From contig JAULSU010000004.1 of NCBI GenBank assembly GCA_030512335.1, positions 2,356,001 through 2,420,000 on the forward strand: DNA of 64,000 nucleotides, given 5' to 3'. Within the stretch, counting starts at the first letter, position 1. Every line of letters starts with the position of its first letter. Of this stretch, positions 32,778 to 44,790 are shown in pieces. A program made the translations under genes and the position numbers. The notes beneath the pieces are model-generated. The model had not been told where the DNA came from, did not search any database, and was given only the letters and a program-made list of their open reading frames with translations. Source of the stretch: Immersiella caudata. Taxonomy: Eukaryota > Ascomycota > Sordariomycetes > Sordariales > Lasiosphaeriaceae.

Positions 32778-34259
32778 TGATGTTTATGTGGCCCTGGGGG
32801 CCGGCGCGCCCCAGGACTTTTGATGGGCCAGTGTTCAATTCTTATACCATACTTGTTTTATTCTTGCTTTTCACTCGGTCTTTCCCGCTTCCCAGTTGCA
32901 GTGCAGCTTTCCTTCCATCACTCTTTTCATCGGCATCGACACTTGGCACTGCATTCATTATTGCTTCTGTCGACGATCACTTGCATTGGATGGCCAAGCC
33001 ATCCCAGTTCCTCATGGTCACCATATTTGCACAACCGGGTCTTCGGGTCTAGGATAACACCTCCACCTGCACATGCCTTGGATTTTCATGGGAAATAAGG
33101 ATAGGCGGATCCACATGCTCGCTTCTCGGAGCAGTCATCATCATGCATATGTAGTACATTGGTCATTCGCATCGCGTGGTTTGGCAAGACGATCAGGCAA
33201 GTCATGGGTCGTTCGTGTTGTGGAGGATATACCACCTAAGTGTTTTATTTTCTGGTTTGCTGCCTGTTTTTCTGCATTATACCAAGACGCGATTCATTTT
33301 AGGCCGGTGATTTTCTCGCTGGGTGGGTTTTACAGGATATAGGATACAATACAGTGGGCGATTACATGGGGCTCTTGACATGAGAATTTTGTGCTACGTG
33401 ATAATTGTCTCGAGCGCGTCTGGGCATTCAAGGTAACCCGCGATCCCGCCGACACCCACCAAACGATGTTGGCAAGGTGCTAAGCGCCAGGTCGCACTGG
33501 AAAATGTCTTGGTGGGTCCCAGACCGTACTCACTACTCCACATGTGTGCAAGCGCAACGCATGAAAAATGAGGCGTGGAAGGCCACGAGACTGGCAGCTC
33601 TCGAGGGTCAACGACACTCGTGTGAACAAGCGGTGGCTGGTCTGCAGGCACAGGGTAACACAAGTGCTGAGCATCAGAGCATCAAGATAGGGAGGGGTAC
33701 CGAGGCATCGGGAACTTCTTCTCCAGGACGCGACTCGAAGGCCACGATCATAGCGAAAAAGAGGGTTGAACATCAAAAATTGCGATGCGAACGGCCCCGA
33801 AGGACAATTCATGACGGTTAGCACCACGATGTGCAATGCAGGCTCTCCGCCATAAGTTTAGGAAATCTTGAGCTCCCAAACTTTCATCAAGGTAAGTATG
33901 AAGAAGAGAAGAAAAATGAATAAAGTTTGGAGAGCAAGGCAAGAATATATATTTTCCATCAGTGGTCTGTGCTTGCGGCTAAATTTTCTGAGGCTATAAT
34001 TGGCTAGAGCTGTAGTGGGTCTTCATCAAGCCACACGAGGCGTTGGGTGCGGCGTTGAACTTTTGGCGGTGAAACGCAGCAGTAAAAACGTCCCGCCAAT
34101 TTGAGTCATTCATGGGTTAGGCGTCGTGGCCCTGGTGATTCAGTTGGACCCCTCAAACGTCGAATTGCGCCCCGTTGTCTTCACGCCTGCGCTGCCCGAC
34201 AACAAGCCAATTACCACCGGAATCGCTGTAGACTCTAGCTCTGCGAAGCATCCGTCAAG
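32778..34259. other. Intergenic region between the large protein and PheRS beta
   Basis: About 1.5 kb of 3' flank and promoter sequence. No frame with recognisable domains or supported introns was found on either strand. Confidence 0.5.
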
Positions 34260-36441
34260 ATGCCTACCATCAACGTCGATAAATACCGTCTCTTCGAGGA
34301 GCTCGGCCAGCAGTAAGGAGCTACCCCGCCATGATCGATCCCCTGACGCTCCTCCACGATGAGGATAGACGAAGGCGCCCTACCTATTTATGGGCCCCAA
34401 CTTGCGCAAAGGATATTACTACCTAGTTCATGAGCTAACGAGAGGCTACGTCCAGGTTCACGGCCGACGAGTTCCAGGAATTATGCTTCGACTTCGGCAT
34501 CGAGCTCGACGGAGACACCGAGGAGGATCCGAGCCGGCCGAAGGACCAGGCGCCCGAATTAGCCATCGAGATTCCTGCGAACCGATATGATATGCTGTGC
34601 TTCGAGGGTAGGGCGCTCCCGGTTGTGCTCTCTGGGTCAGAGTAACTGAAACGAGGTCGTAGGGATCGCATTGCATCTCAACATCTTCCGGGGCAAGCAT
34701 GCCACGCCAAACTACAGGCTACTGGATATCCCAGAGAGCAAGATGCAGAGTATTACTGTAAAGAAGGAGACGGCAAAAGTTCGCCCTTATGTGGCCGGCG
34801 CGATTCTCAGGAACTTGAAGTTCACAGAGGACACCTATCAGTCGTTCATTGCCCTGCAAGATAAGCTTCACCAGAACTTGGCGAGGCAACGTACCCTTGT
34901 ATCGTGAGTGGCTTTTAGGGCAGCATTGGTGGGATGACAGCTAAGAAGTGGCGCATAGGATCGGGACTCACGACCTCGATACGATCAAGGGGCCTTTCAC
35001 ATACGAGGCTCTGCCGCCAAAGGACATCAACTTCATGCCTCTGAACCAGACCAAGAAAATGGACGGAGCGGAGTTGATGAGCTTTTACGAGTCGGACAAG
35101 CATCTCAGTCGCTACCTTCACATTATTCGGGACAAGCCGGTCTATCCCGCCATCTTCGACGCCAACAGAGTCGTCTGCTCTCTTCCCCCTATCATCAACG
35201 GCGACCACTCCAAGATCACCCTGAACACCACCAACGTTTTCATCGAGATCACGGCTACGGATCAGACAAAACTCGATATCGTTTGCAACATCATGGTCGC
35301 CATGTTCTCCAAGTACTGCGAGGAGCAGTTCACGATTGAGCCCGTTAAGATCATCTCTGATCACAACAATACAACCCGCGTCACCCCGAGCTTGGCAACC
35401 AGGGCTATGGATGTCGAGGTGGATTACATCAACCAGTGCTGCGGCCTTGAGGAGTCACCTGAGTCGATATGCAAGTTCCTCAGTAAAATGGCCTACAAGG
35501 CCGAGCCCTCGAAAGACCCCAAGTTTGTCACAGTTTCCGTCCCACCAACCCGGGCTGATGTCCTACACGCTTGCGATGTGGTAAGTTTGCTTCCAATGTT
35601 TCGACCTCGGACTCGCTAACCGTGCTGTAGATGGAGGATGTCGCAATCGGATATGGCTTCAACAACCTTCCCCGCTCTTCACCAAACAAGTCCGCCACAA
35701 TCGGCAAACCTCTGATCGTCAACAAGCTTAGCGACATTGTGCGCAACGAATGCGCGATGTCAGGGTGGCTCGAGGTCATGCCGTTGATTCTATGCTCCCA
35801 CGAGGAGAACTTTGGGTGGTTGAACCGTGTTGATGACGGCAAAACGGCCATTAAGCTCGCCAATCCCAAGTCAGTGGAGTACCAAGTTGTCCGGACGTCG
35901 CTTCTCCCCGGTCTTCTCAAGACCCTGCGCGAGAATAAGTCGGTCAGACTGCCACTCCAGATTTTTGAGGTCTCCGAGGTTGCGTTCAAGGAGGAGAGCC
36001 AAGAGCGGAAGGCGAGGAACGAGCGCCGTTGGGCGGCAGCGTTCTATGGAAAGACAAGCGGTTTCGAGGTTGTCCACGGTCTGCTGGATCGCGTTCTATC
36101 CATGCTTCGCGTTGCTTTCATCACACACGAGGGGGGCCTTGAAGGGAAGGACATTGACTTTGAGGTAAAGCAAAATCCCAGCAAGTCGGACGGTTACTGG
36201 ATCGAGGAGATCAATGAGCCCACCTTCTTCAACGGGCGCGCGGCTGCCATCTACCTCAGGCTTGGGGGCAAGGTGCAGCGCATTGGTGAGATTGGCGTGC
36301 TGCACCCAACAGTGCTGGAGAAGTATGAATTGAGGTATGTTGACCGACCCCTCTTCGACAACTGGCCAACGTAAACATGCTGACCACCCTTGCAGATACC
36401 CGGTGAGCACGCTGGAGATCAACCTAGAGGTCTTTTTGTAA
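34260..36441 (+). CDS. FRS1: Phenylalanyl-tRNA synthetase beta subunit, cytosolic (605 aa)
   Basis: Six exons (34260-34312, 34456-34607, 34663-34903, 34959-35580, 35631-36334, 36396-36441) with five introns of 50-143 bp. All joins stay in frame: MPTINVDKYRLFEELGQ-QFTADEF, CFE-GIALHLN, TLVS-IGTHDLD, CDV-MEDVAIGYGF, YELR-YPVSTLEINL. Family blocks are clear: AIEIPANRYDML near the N-terminus, the B3/4 editing region (GTHDLDTIKGPFTYEALPPKDI), the B5 domain, then the catalytic-like core with MEDVAIGYGFNNLPRS. Length is that of eukaryotic FRS1 (~595 aa). It forms an alpha2-beta2 enzyme with Frs2 that charges tRNA-Phe in the cytosol. The first exon is only 53 bp and is easily missed. Confidence 0.95.
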
Positions 36442-38397
36442 GACGAGGCACGGGAAATAAGGCAAAAAGGTGTAGAGACATAGAGAGCCACTTCAGCGAA
36501 TGACAAATCTAAACCAGTTCTGTGTTAAAGTACCAGCGGGGGTAGCATCCAACTGGGGTTCTCTCCAGCCACACACAACCATATCCTGCAGCGCCTCAGG
36601 CGTTGGACTCAAGCTTGGATGAGAATACGCGGGTTTCAACCTCCTGAACTAGGCGGCAGATACGACCGTATTCGATGTTGATATGCCAAGGCGTATTGTG
36701 TCTGAAGACATGTCCATTAATGCAGCAGCATTTGCCATCCGTTGTTGCGTTCATCCAGACGACCGTTTTTGCAACGACAACTCAGGATGGCGATGATCTG
36801 GGCTCGCTGCCAAATCTCATGTTGCGAGATAATTTGGTGCTCTTCGCCGTAAATGGAAAAGGTTTGGCTGCATGTTAGTCAAACGCGGTTTGCTTGCCTG
36901 GCGTCGTGGGTGTTGACTGTAAATTCCGCTCGCTGCAGTTCGCGGCGTCGTGTGGAACCCGAGCCCGAGACCCGACCACACGGTCGGTATCCGTCGGATT
37001 TCATGGGTGTGGAACCGGTCCAACGTTCTCTCGGCCGAGCCGCGTTGCAGGATCTGAGCAAATGGGTGCGTTCATCTGGTAACTTGCTCATAAGCACTGC
37101 TCATGAGCACTAATTGAGAGTACAGAGCTCGGATTCCTGGATGCGGCTGTGCGACAGGTGCCAAGTCCGGCGATGCCGAGCATTTTGGGAGCCCAGGGAG
37201 GAAGCAGCCCGATGGTGTGCGGAAATAAGGTGAGGTGCCGTGCGGGTGTGCGTTTGATCTCTAGTTTTGTGGGATGAGGTTTTGCCCTGTTGATGAGGGG
37301 AACTGCTGCGACAATGATGCGATGAGTTTCCTGAAATCTTCCATCGGAAACTTTTCAGACTGCATTCTTTGGGGTAGAATCACAGCAATACCAGTAAGAG
37401 ATATCAGGATGAGCTCATCACCAAAACTCATGCCCCGCCTTTTCAGGTTGAATCATAACACTTGGCGACTTCTCACCGCAAAGACCGACGAGTGGGGGAC
37501 TAGCGATTTGTCGGGAAGATTATTTCGTTGTCGACGGTTGCGGCTTACCTGCTGGCCTGTTGACTCATATGGAGAAAAGCGGGCATCACAGATAGTTCCC
37601 GGAGCCTCGCAACGGGCATGTCTCAAGTCTTCCGCCGTCTCACGGAGAAGGGCCTGAAAAACGGGTGGATTTCAGGCCGGATCTTGGCGATCTGCGCGGC
37701 AGCCTAGCCAGGGTGGGTTAGCTCGGGTTTGTCATCGCCAGTGATGCACCAAAGGGATTGCTCCGGCGGTAATCGGCGGTAAATCCGGGCTGCACAGGCT
37801 GTTGCGTGGGAAGCTTGTCAGGTACCATGGCACGTTGGCACACCACCCTCGGGGTGTATTACCAATGCGAGGCGCATCTCTCTGCTCGATAACCTTCTTT
37901 TTCTTTGTAACCAGATGCAGTCCACGGCCTAGCCAAGTCTCCGAGCCGCCGGTTCCAGACACACCCCTTGCGCACGGCCCCATCAACAGGGCAGTCCGCC
38001 GGGCAGGTACCTCGATGCGTGGCTTCCCTGCGAGATGCAGCGTACTCCGTCCCGCGCCGGAGATATCCTCGGGTTTCTGGCGTAAGGCTGCACGGCGGAT
38101 GACTCTCATCCCGGACTTTACAAACCTCATACCTAATCATGGCACGCAATACGGCATGTCTCCGGTCCGTGTGTCCCAACGGCCGGGACCATTGGGGAGA
38201 TATAAGTGCTGTCTGTCCTCCCATCAACCGCATCGAGGTTTCTCTTCATCAGCACATCGACATCCCAGCACCCAATTTCCGCCTGATTTGGCCTTATTTG
38301 GCCCTACTTGACAGAGCAAAGACAACCAGGGTAGAGTTTCACCTTGATCCAAAGATCCCTTCAGCGCATCGCCGACAGCGGTGTACCTTCCCTCACC
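36442..38397. other. Intergenic region upstream of the first MFS pump
   Basis: Nearly 2 kb with no trusted gene on either strand. The right part presumably contains the promoter and leader of the MFS gene. Confidence 0.5.
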
Positions 38398-40283
38398 ATG
38401 CCTTCTCCATCACTTCCGATCGAGGACCGGCTGGCCACCAGCGGTCTCGCCGCTCCCGGTGACACGGCCCGGAACAGCACCTACCTCAGCGGTAGTTCCA
38501 CCCGAGCCCCATCAACAATCGAGTCGACGATCGACCTCGAAAAGAAGCAAGCAGCCGACGCAGCAAGCACCAAGGAAGAAGCCCCTTCCACCGATGAGCC
38601 CGAAATCGAGTACCCCAAAGGCACCACACTCGCCTTCATCGTGGTCGCTCTCGTCCTCAGTGTCTTCCTCGTGGCACTGGATATGACCATCGTCGCAACC
38701 GCAATCCCTAAGATCACCGACGAGTTCCACGGTCTCGAGGAGGTCGCCTGGTACGGCTCAGCGTTCTTCATGACGGTCGGTGGATTCCAGTCAACATGGG
38801 GCAAGATTTACAAGTACTTCCCTCTGAAGATCAGCTTCATCGTCTCTATCGTCATCTTCGAAATCGGCAGTTTGATCTGCGGTGTCGCCCCGAATTCGAT
38901 CGCTCTCATCGTCGGGCGTGCTATCGCTGGCCTCGGTGCTGCTGGCATTGCCTCAGGAGCATACACCATCATCGCCTTCGCTGCTCCGCCAGCGAGACGC
39001 CCTATGTTCACATCCATCATCGGGGCAAGTTACGGTATTGCTTCCGTCGTTGGCCCTCTGATCGGTGGTGCCTTTTCCGACCACGTCAGTTGGCGTTGGT
39101 GTTTTTACATCAACTTGCCCATCGGAGGCGTCTCGGCTGCCATCCTCTTGTTCTTTTTCACGGCCCCGAAGGCTGCCAAGCCAGTGGAGGCACCGCTTAT
39201 CGAAAAGATCAAGCAGATGGACCCCCTCGGTACCGCCTTGGTCATGGGTGGTGTCATTGATTACATCCTGGCCCTTCAGTATGGTGGCGTCACGATGGAG
39301 TGGAAGAGTGCGACTGTCATTGGCCTTATCGTTGGCTTCGTGCTCATCTGGGCCACATTCTTCGTCTGGGAGTACTACAACGGCGAGCGCTCCATGATCG
39401 TGCCCCGCCTCTTCCGCCAGCGCAGCGTCTGGGTTTCCTCAGCATTCACATTTTTCCTTGGTGGTACCTACTTTGTCATTATCTAGTGAGTCTCCCCTAC
39501 CGCCTTTTATCTCCTATTGTGGTTATCCCATGGCTTTGTTGGATGTCTTGGGTGTGACTTGAGCGCACCTGAGACCTTCCGTTGCCTAAAACGCACGCAC
39601 CTTTGAGAGAAACCACTAACGGATATCTACCATGAAGTTACCTACCTCTCTACTTCCAGTCAGTCGGGAACACCAGTCCCACTGAGTCCGGCATCCGAAA
39701 CTTGCCCATGATCATCGCCGTCACCCTGGGTACCATGGTGTCCGGCGTCTTCATCGCCAAAACCGGCATTGCCACCCCGATCATGGTCGTCGGATCAGCC
39801 ATCGCTACCATCGCGGTAGGCTTACTCTACACGCTCGATATTGGAACAAGCAGCGCCAAGTGGATTAGCTACCAAATTCTCGCGGGCCTTTTCTACGGTG
39901 TAGCCTTCCAGGTTCCAGTGATCGTCACCCAGTCTTCAGCCGACCCCCAGGACATGTCCTCCGTCACCGCCATCATATTGTTTTTTCAGACGCTCGGCGG
40001 AGCTATCCTTGTGTCTGCCGCCCAATCTTCCTTTATTAATACGCTCCTCGGCAACCTCCCTGAGGGTGTCGATCGCCTCACGATTATCGGCACTGGTGCC
40101 ACCGCCATTCGCCATGTCTTCCCTGCCGATCAGATACCTGGCATTTTGGTGGCCTACATGGACGGTATCAAGACCACATTTGCCATCTCTGTTGCCGGTA
40201 TTGGCATTGCCTTTATCTTCAGCCTTTTCAGCAACTGGAAGCGGTTGAACAGGGAGGCGGTTGCGACTGCGGGTGCGGCCTGA
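38398..40283 (+). CDS. MFS drug:H+ antiporter-type efflux pump, DHA2-like (577 aa)
   Basis: Exons 38398-39485 and 39638-40283 flank a 152-bp intron with GTGAGT donor and an AAG acceptor; the join gives FVII-YYLPLYFQSV. A ~75-residue hydrophilic N-tail precedes about 14 membrane segments. Family motifs are FLVALDMTIVATAIPKI (motif D1), WYGSAFFMTVGGFQSTWGKIYKYF (motif A), LIVGRAIAGLGAAGI (motif B) and GPLIGGAFSDHVSWRWCFYIN (motif C, antiporter), then YYLPLYFQSV. This set defines fungal 14-spanner pumps that export drugs or secondary metabolites, often from biosynthetic clusters. No synthase gene is adjacent here, so the substrate is unknown. Plasma membrane location is expected. Confidence 0.92.
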
Positions 40284-40985
40284 ACGGAACATGATACCAC
40301 GGATAGAGGAAATATTCAGAATAGATGGGCCTAATTATACAGGATATGGAGAGGATACTATACAGGGTACAGGAAGGGAATAGATGAGGAGACGGTTCAT
40401 CGTACTCGCCGCGGTGCAGGGACGCTATTGTTTTCAGTTGTTGCGCTTTTCTACAAACGAGCGGCTGGCGTTGGAGTGGGGGGGGGGTTTAGGGGGGGGT
40501 TCTCGACAGCTCAAGGAAGCGGCTATTGACGGAAACTTTTGTTATAATGAGCACGATCGTTATGAGAATGTACAACAGGCATGTACTCATGGCTTGATAA
40601 TACCTCACTCTACTAGCGTTATCACATGTACCCCTCAAAGTCTTCCCGCTATCCCTATCCTGAGATCCCTTTCGTTACGTCATCCAGACTTCCACATCTC
40701 ATCCATACTCCCCCTTCAGAAATTGTCTAAGGCATGGCACGAGATAACAGCAGAAAGGTTGAAAGACTGATCCACACCATCAGGCGAGGCCTGACATCCG
40801 AAGGCCTCGCATATTCAGTCTCAGCAGATGAGAATGGCCAAGAAAAAGCCAGTAACTACAACGTGCTGGGCCTAGACATTTGTCAACCTGCGTAATTACG
40901 AAAGCTCCGACCGAAAGTGATCAACTGCTCTGGGCCGGGGCCTGCCTTGATCTGGTCTCCATGCCCAAGCCATTCTGGAAACACA

Positions 40986-41135
40986 TTGGTTGCATCGAGG
41001 AAGGCCTTACTTTTTATTAGAGAAGGCCTTACTTGCATCAAAAGCTGGTCTTGCTTGCATTGAAAAAAGCCTTATTCCCTTGGAGAAGACCTTGCTTGCA
41101 TCTGAGGGTGCCTTGGCTGTATCGAAGAAGGCTTT
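40986..41135 (+). repeat. 21-bp minisatellite, locus 2 (degenerate, 20-22 bp units)
   Basis: At least six units begin at 41007, 41029, 41051, 41072, 41092 and 41113 with lengths of 20, 21 or 22 bp. They have the same consensus as the array at 15262-15387, and TTGCATCGAGGAAGGCCTT is identical in both loci. Because unit lengths vary, no open frame runs through this copy. Confidence 0.8.
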
Positions 41136-41518
41136 TTTCCATGTGAGCCTGTGAGAGCAATGACATTATCTAAATAGGCCTCAGGTGTGAATTCAGTGTT
41201 GCTCTCTGCGATGATACACAGGAGAAGTTGATTGGTGCATCGACCTTCGCATTCCCAACCAAGGGAGTCATCACCGAGGAGCAGAGGCTCATGTGAGACT
41301 GACATGTCAAGCGCCATGTAACCCAGACCAGGTCTCACTATTGATTACTCAACCCCAACACAATTTCCCCCCCATTCTCTCCCTTTTTGCCAAACTACCC
41401 TTTCCCAAATCATCTTAGCCCGGCCTTTGCCAAAACTATGAATTCAAAAAGGAGGTCTTTTCTAGAATGGAGTTGTGGGTGGTGTCGATGCATGTGACGG
41501 GGAAAAGAAAGGGGGGTT

Positions 41519-41616
41519 TGGGCGGGCTGGAATTTGAACCCAGGCCTCTCGCTAAACGCTGGAAAATCAACGCTGATGACGCTTAGTGAACGCGCTGACC
41601 ACTGCGCTACCCGTCC
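41519..41616 (-). tRNA. tRNA-like sequence (isotype unclear, perhaps tRNA-Ala-derived and degenerate)
   Basis: Read on the reverse strand: a 7-bp acceptor stem (GGACGGG with CCCGCCC, one A-C mismatch), TA at 8-9, D-arm GCGC-AGTGGTCA-GCGC, T-arm CTGGG-TTCAAAT-TCCAG and discriminator A. A T-rich terminator follows downstream. Internal A and B box elements are therefore present. The region between the D- and T-arms is 47 nt, about 25 nt too long, so an intron or insertion is needed. The best anticodon reading is AGC (Ala), but it leaves A instead of U at position 33. It may be a pseudo-tRNA or an intron-containing gene that I cannot fold properly by eye. Confidence 0.4.
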
Positions 41617-42401
41617 TGTGGCTTTTGTTAAATGCCTTGTGTCAATCTTCTGGTTAAGTATGGGAAGCCATAGGATGGTTGGATGACGAGGTGGCGGAGG
41701 CAAGGTTGGGTTGTGGCGTTCCAGTGCTTACCACTCTGCGTGAATCTGAGGGTGAACCGGCTGGACCCCAGCCCTGGCTGGTATGTAGAATTCACTCCTG
41801 GCTAGCCCCCCCCCCGCATTATACTAGGTCTCGGCTCCCGGACACTTGCCTTCAGCCTCCTCAGCTTCTGTCTCAGCTCCCGACGGGGAGAGCATTGCTG
41901 TTCACACAAACAGACTTCAATCTCATCAAATAGGGCCTTGATTAGACCATACAAGGCGTGATTAAAACTTTATACGGCTTTGGTTATGTTGCACTGGCTC
42001 TTAATGACAATGAAATAGAAACAATTGTTATGCTCTCAAAGACCTCGACTACCTTCGATACAGCCCGTATAGCATTCTCAGAGGCGCCTGCGTCACTTAT
42101 GTCCCTGGAGCACCTGAACTGAAAGTACAGTGCCGAAGAACGGCGTCGGGCTTACCGGCTTTAGATCTCGGCGTATTAGAGTTGTACGAAGGAGCAAAAA
42201 CGCATCATCTCAATGTCAGCAATGTTATTTTCCGTCTATGAGACAGTTTGCTTAACCCCGATCTATCTCTTAACTTACAGTCAAATATCCCTTACCAAAT
42301 CCTATCTGTTCATAGAATAAAGCCGCCCTGGCACATCGAGACAAGGAAATGAGGGCTTTATTCTGCACAAGACAAAAAAAAAAAAAAAAAAAACAGAAAA
42401 C

Positions 42402-44790
42402 TCAAAGACGTAGGCCCCCCAAGTCCTCAACAGGCGTTCCCCTCATCAAGGCATCAAAAAAAGCCATGTCCACTCCTTGAAATGTCCAATCGTCTATCCC
42501 TGCCGCAATCGACACGTCGTTCGAGGGGTTCTCAAACGGCAGCGGTGGCCCAGGGGGGTGTGTTGACAGGCCCCTGCTCCCATGGCTGAATGCTTGCTGA
42601 GGGTCCGGTGTAGACGGGTGGTGTGAGTCAACAGCCGTCACCTCCCTGGGAAGCACCGGAAGACCGTAGCCCCAAGCTTGATCGTGCATTCCGACCGAGC
42701 CCAAAGTCCCTGGAGTTTCTGAAACATGGTCGGCCGCTTCGGTTGACCGCTCCTGTGAGTTTGGTCCTTGAGATGGCCTGTCCTCGAAAATGAGACCAGA
42801 AGTTTTGACTACTACAGTGCCGTAGTATGGAATGCAGATGCGCAAAGCATCCTCAATGCTGTCGTCAAGTCGATCAGTGGCGGCTTTCTCGTTACCGCTG
42901 GCGGCTTCGTCCTCGATTGCCAAGAGGCGTCGAAGCAGGTCGCCACACTTGTCGCTCAGCGGATCGTCATTTAACTTGGCCACGCATTCCATGTTGTCCA
43001 AAACTTCGTCCATCATCGCTCGGTCACTGATGCGTTGGTGAGCGAGCACATTCTCGCTGCGTTGGTTCTGGTGTCCTTCAAGATGGGCTAGGGTTAGGGT
43101 CATTGCGGCCAGGAGAGCAAAGAAGTCGATATTTCTGCAGCAAAAGGCGACTCGGTTGAAACTACGGTAGACAACAAACCGAGTCAGGATCTCGCGCGCC
43201 GCAATAACACACGTGGCCTTTGAGTATTCGAAGCTGGCTCGCTTGGCGTTGTCTCCGTTGACGCCGTTGTTCGACAGCATCATGTACGGAAGATGGACTT
43301 GAATCAAAAGGTAAAAGTGATATACTTGCTTCGCCAACCTGAGAGCCTCCCAGAACAGTTCGCGCGGCGCCGCGGCCACCTTTGCGAGATTCGGAGTGAG
43401 CCACCATCTCCCCGGCATCATGCTGACGGCCTTCTGCAAGTCGGAGTCGATGGCTTTCGTCTTGGTGTAGTCGTCACACGGAGGGTCAGACTCGTTGCGC
43501 TCCAGAATTCGGGCTGAAATCGCGCAGTGGACACGTTCGAGTCGGCCTGCTGGCACCTCTTCGGCGAGCTGGTCGGGAGATGCCATCGACATGTCCATCG
43601 TTCCCTGTGGGAGGCCGAGCATCATTGAAAGCAGCCGATCTGCAAATACGATGCGGAACCACAGGTACCGAGGATACGCTGGAGTGGTAGGGTCGATGAT
43701 CTTTAGCGGTTTTTGATTGTGGGATTTGTGGATGCCTATCAGCTGCGCGACGACCATTGCCCGGCGCATCGTCAACCAAGCCCTTCGTAGATTGCCCCAG
43801 TTGGCCTGATAGAGCGCCTCGAAGATAATACACTGAAGGCCTTCGACGGTGCCGAGAAACTCATCGTTGTCGACAACCAAGCTCCTGGTCGTATCTGCCA
43901 GTCTTCGATAGATAACTTGAGGGGGCTCGGAGACGCCAGGGACTGAGGTCTGAGTCGAGGGAAACAACCCCTGAAGCGTGGTGGCTAGAATCATCGCGGC
44001 CTTTGCAATGAGAACTGGGTGCATATTTCGATCTGGTATTCTGAACCAAACATCCGAAGTCTCTGGGCCGTCGACCTCAATGACCGACAGCGGTGTTGTT
44101 GCCAGCTGGTTGAATGGCGTGACCGCGGCGGCGCCATGCTCGCAAAGTATTGCGAGGTCTTCAGGTGAAGGGAAGGCGGCATACAAGGCCGCTGACAGGG
44201 CTGCATACCGTGGCGGGCATGATGAGTTCAGTGCAACAATGCGTGGAGTTTCTGGTGAGGTTGTCCCGTAGGGATTAGGGGTTGATAGTGAAGAGGAGGG
44301 GTGATGCTCTCTCTGAGTTGCTTTATCCTGGATCAGGGTTAGAGCCGTACTTGCGTGAAAGCAGGGTTAGAAAACTCACTGATGCCGGCTCGTACAGCGA
44401 CAAGAGATGCGGCAGCTCTGAAGTTGAGGAAGACGGAGTGGGGATGCCAGTGTCCGGCAGAGTTGGTGTCTGCTTGGTGGTCCCCGTGGCGACAGATTGA
44501 ACGAGCTGCTCAACCAAGGCCTCGACGCGGACGATTCTTTCTCCCATTTGACGGCCTCGGTCCCCCGGAGCGGAAGCCTCTTCGGGGAATTCTTGGCTCA
44601 CACATTTCGTGCCACGGTGACGACAACCGATGCACACGGCATCGGTCTCCGAGTCGAATTTGCATCGTATCTTCCGTCGTTTACATTCCCAGCAGCTTCT
44701 GGTGCCCTTGCGTATCCTCCGTCGCTTGGTTTCAGGTCCCGCGCCGTTTGTGCTGGGGGGCCGGCTCATGGCCGGCGACTGTCTCTCCAT
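42402..44790 (-). CDS. Zn2Cys6 fungal transcription factor (773 aa)
   Basis: Exons 44790-44380 and 44312-42402 flank a 67-bp intron (GTGAGT..CTCAG) that joins EPAS to REHHPSSS in frame. The Gal4-type zinc cluster is complete: CWECKRRKIRCKFDSETDAV followed by CIGCRHRGTKC at ~33-63, preceded by a basic stretch TKRRRIRKGTR. A short coiled coil (RIVRVEALVEQLVQSV) follows. The middle (~180-600) is the helical fungal_trans homology region (GLQCIIFEALYQANWGNLRRAW, YLWFRIVFADRLLSMMLGLP). The C-terminus is proline-rich. It should bind CGG-type sites as a dimer. It diverges from an MFS transporter across 1.36 kb, so it may regulate that gene, which is inference. Confidence 0.92.

Larger units (their letters stand above)
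40284..42401. other. Intergenic region with minisatellite, tRNA-like sequence and A20 tract
   Basis: About 2.1 kb between two convergent genes (MFS pump and Zn2Cys6 regulator). It contains the second 21-bp minisatellite locus (40986-41135), a tRNA-like sequence on the reverse strand (41519-41616) and an A run at 42374-42393, just past the stop of the leftward regulator. No protein gene is supported. Confidence 0.6.

Noticed and set aside
33405..33821. 138-codon forward frame downstream of the 1862-residue gene
   Set aside because: Overlapped by an equally long reverse frame, no domain, lies in probable 3' flank sequence.
35528..35989. 153-codon reverse frame inside phenylalanyl-tRNA synthetase beta
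   Set aside because: Antisense to conserved FRS1 blocks.
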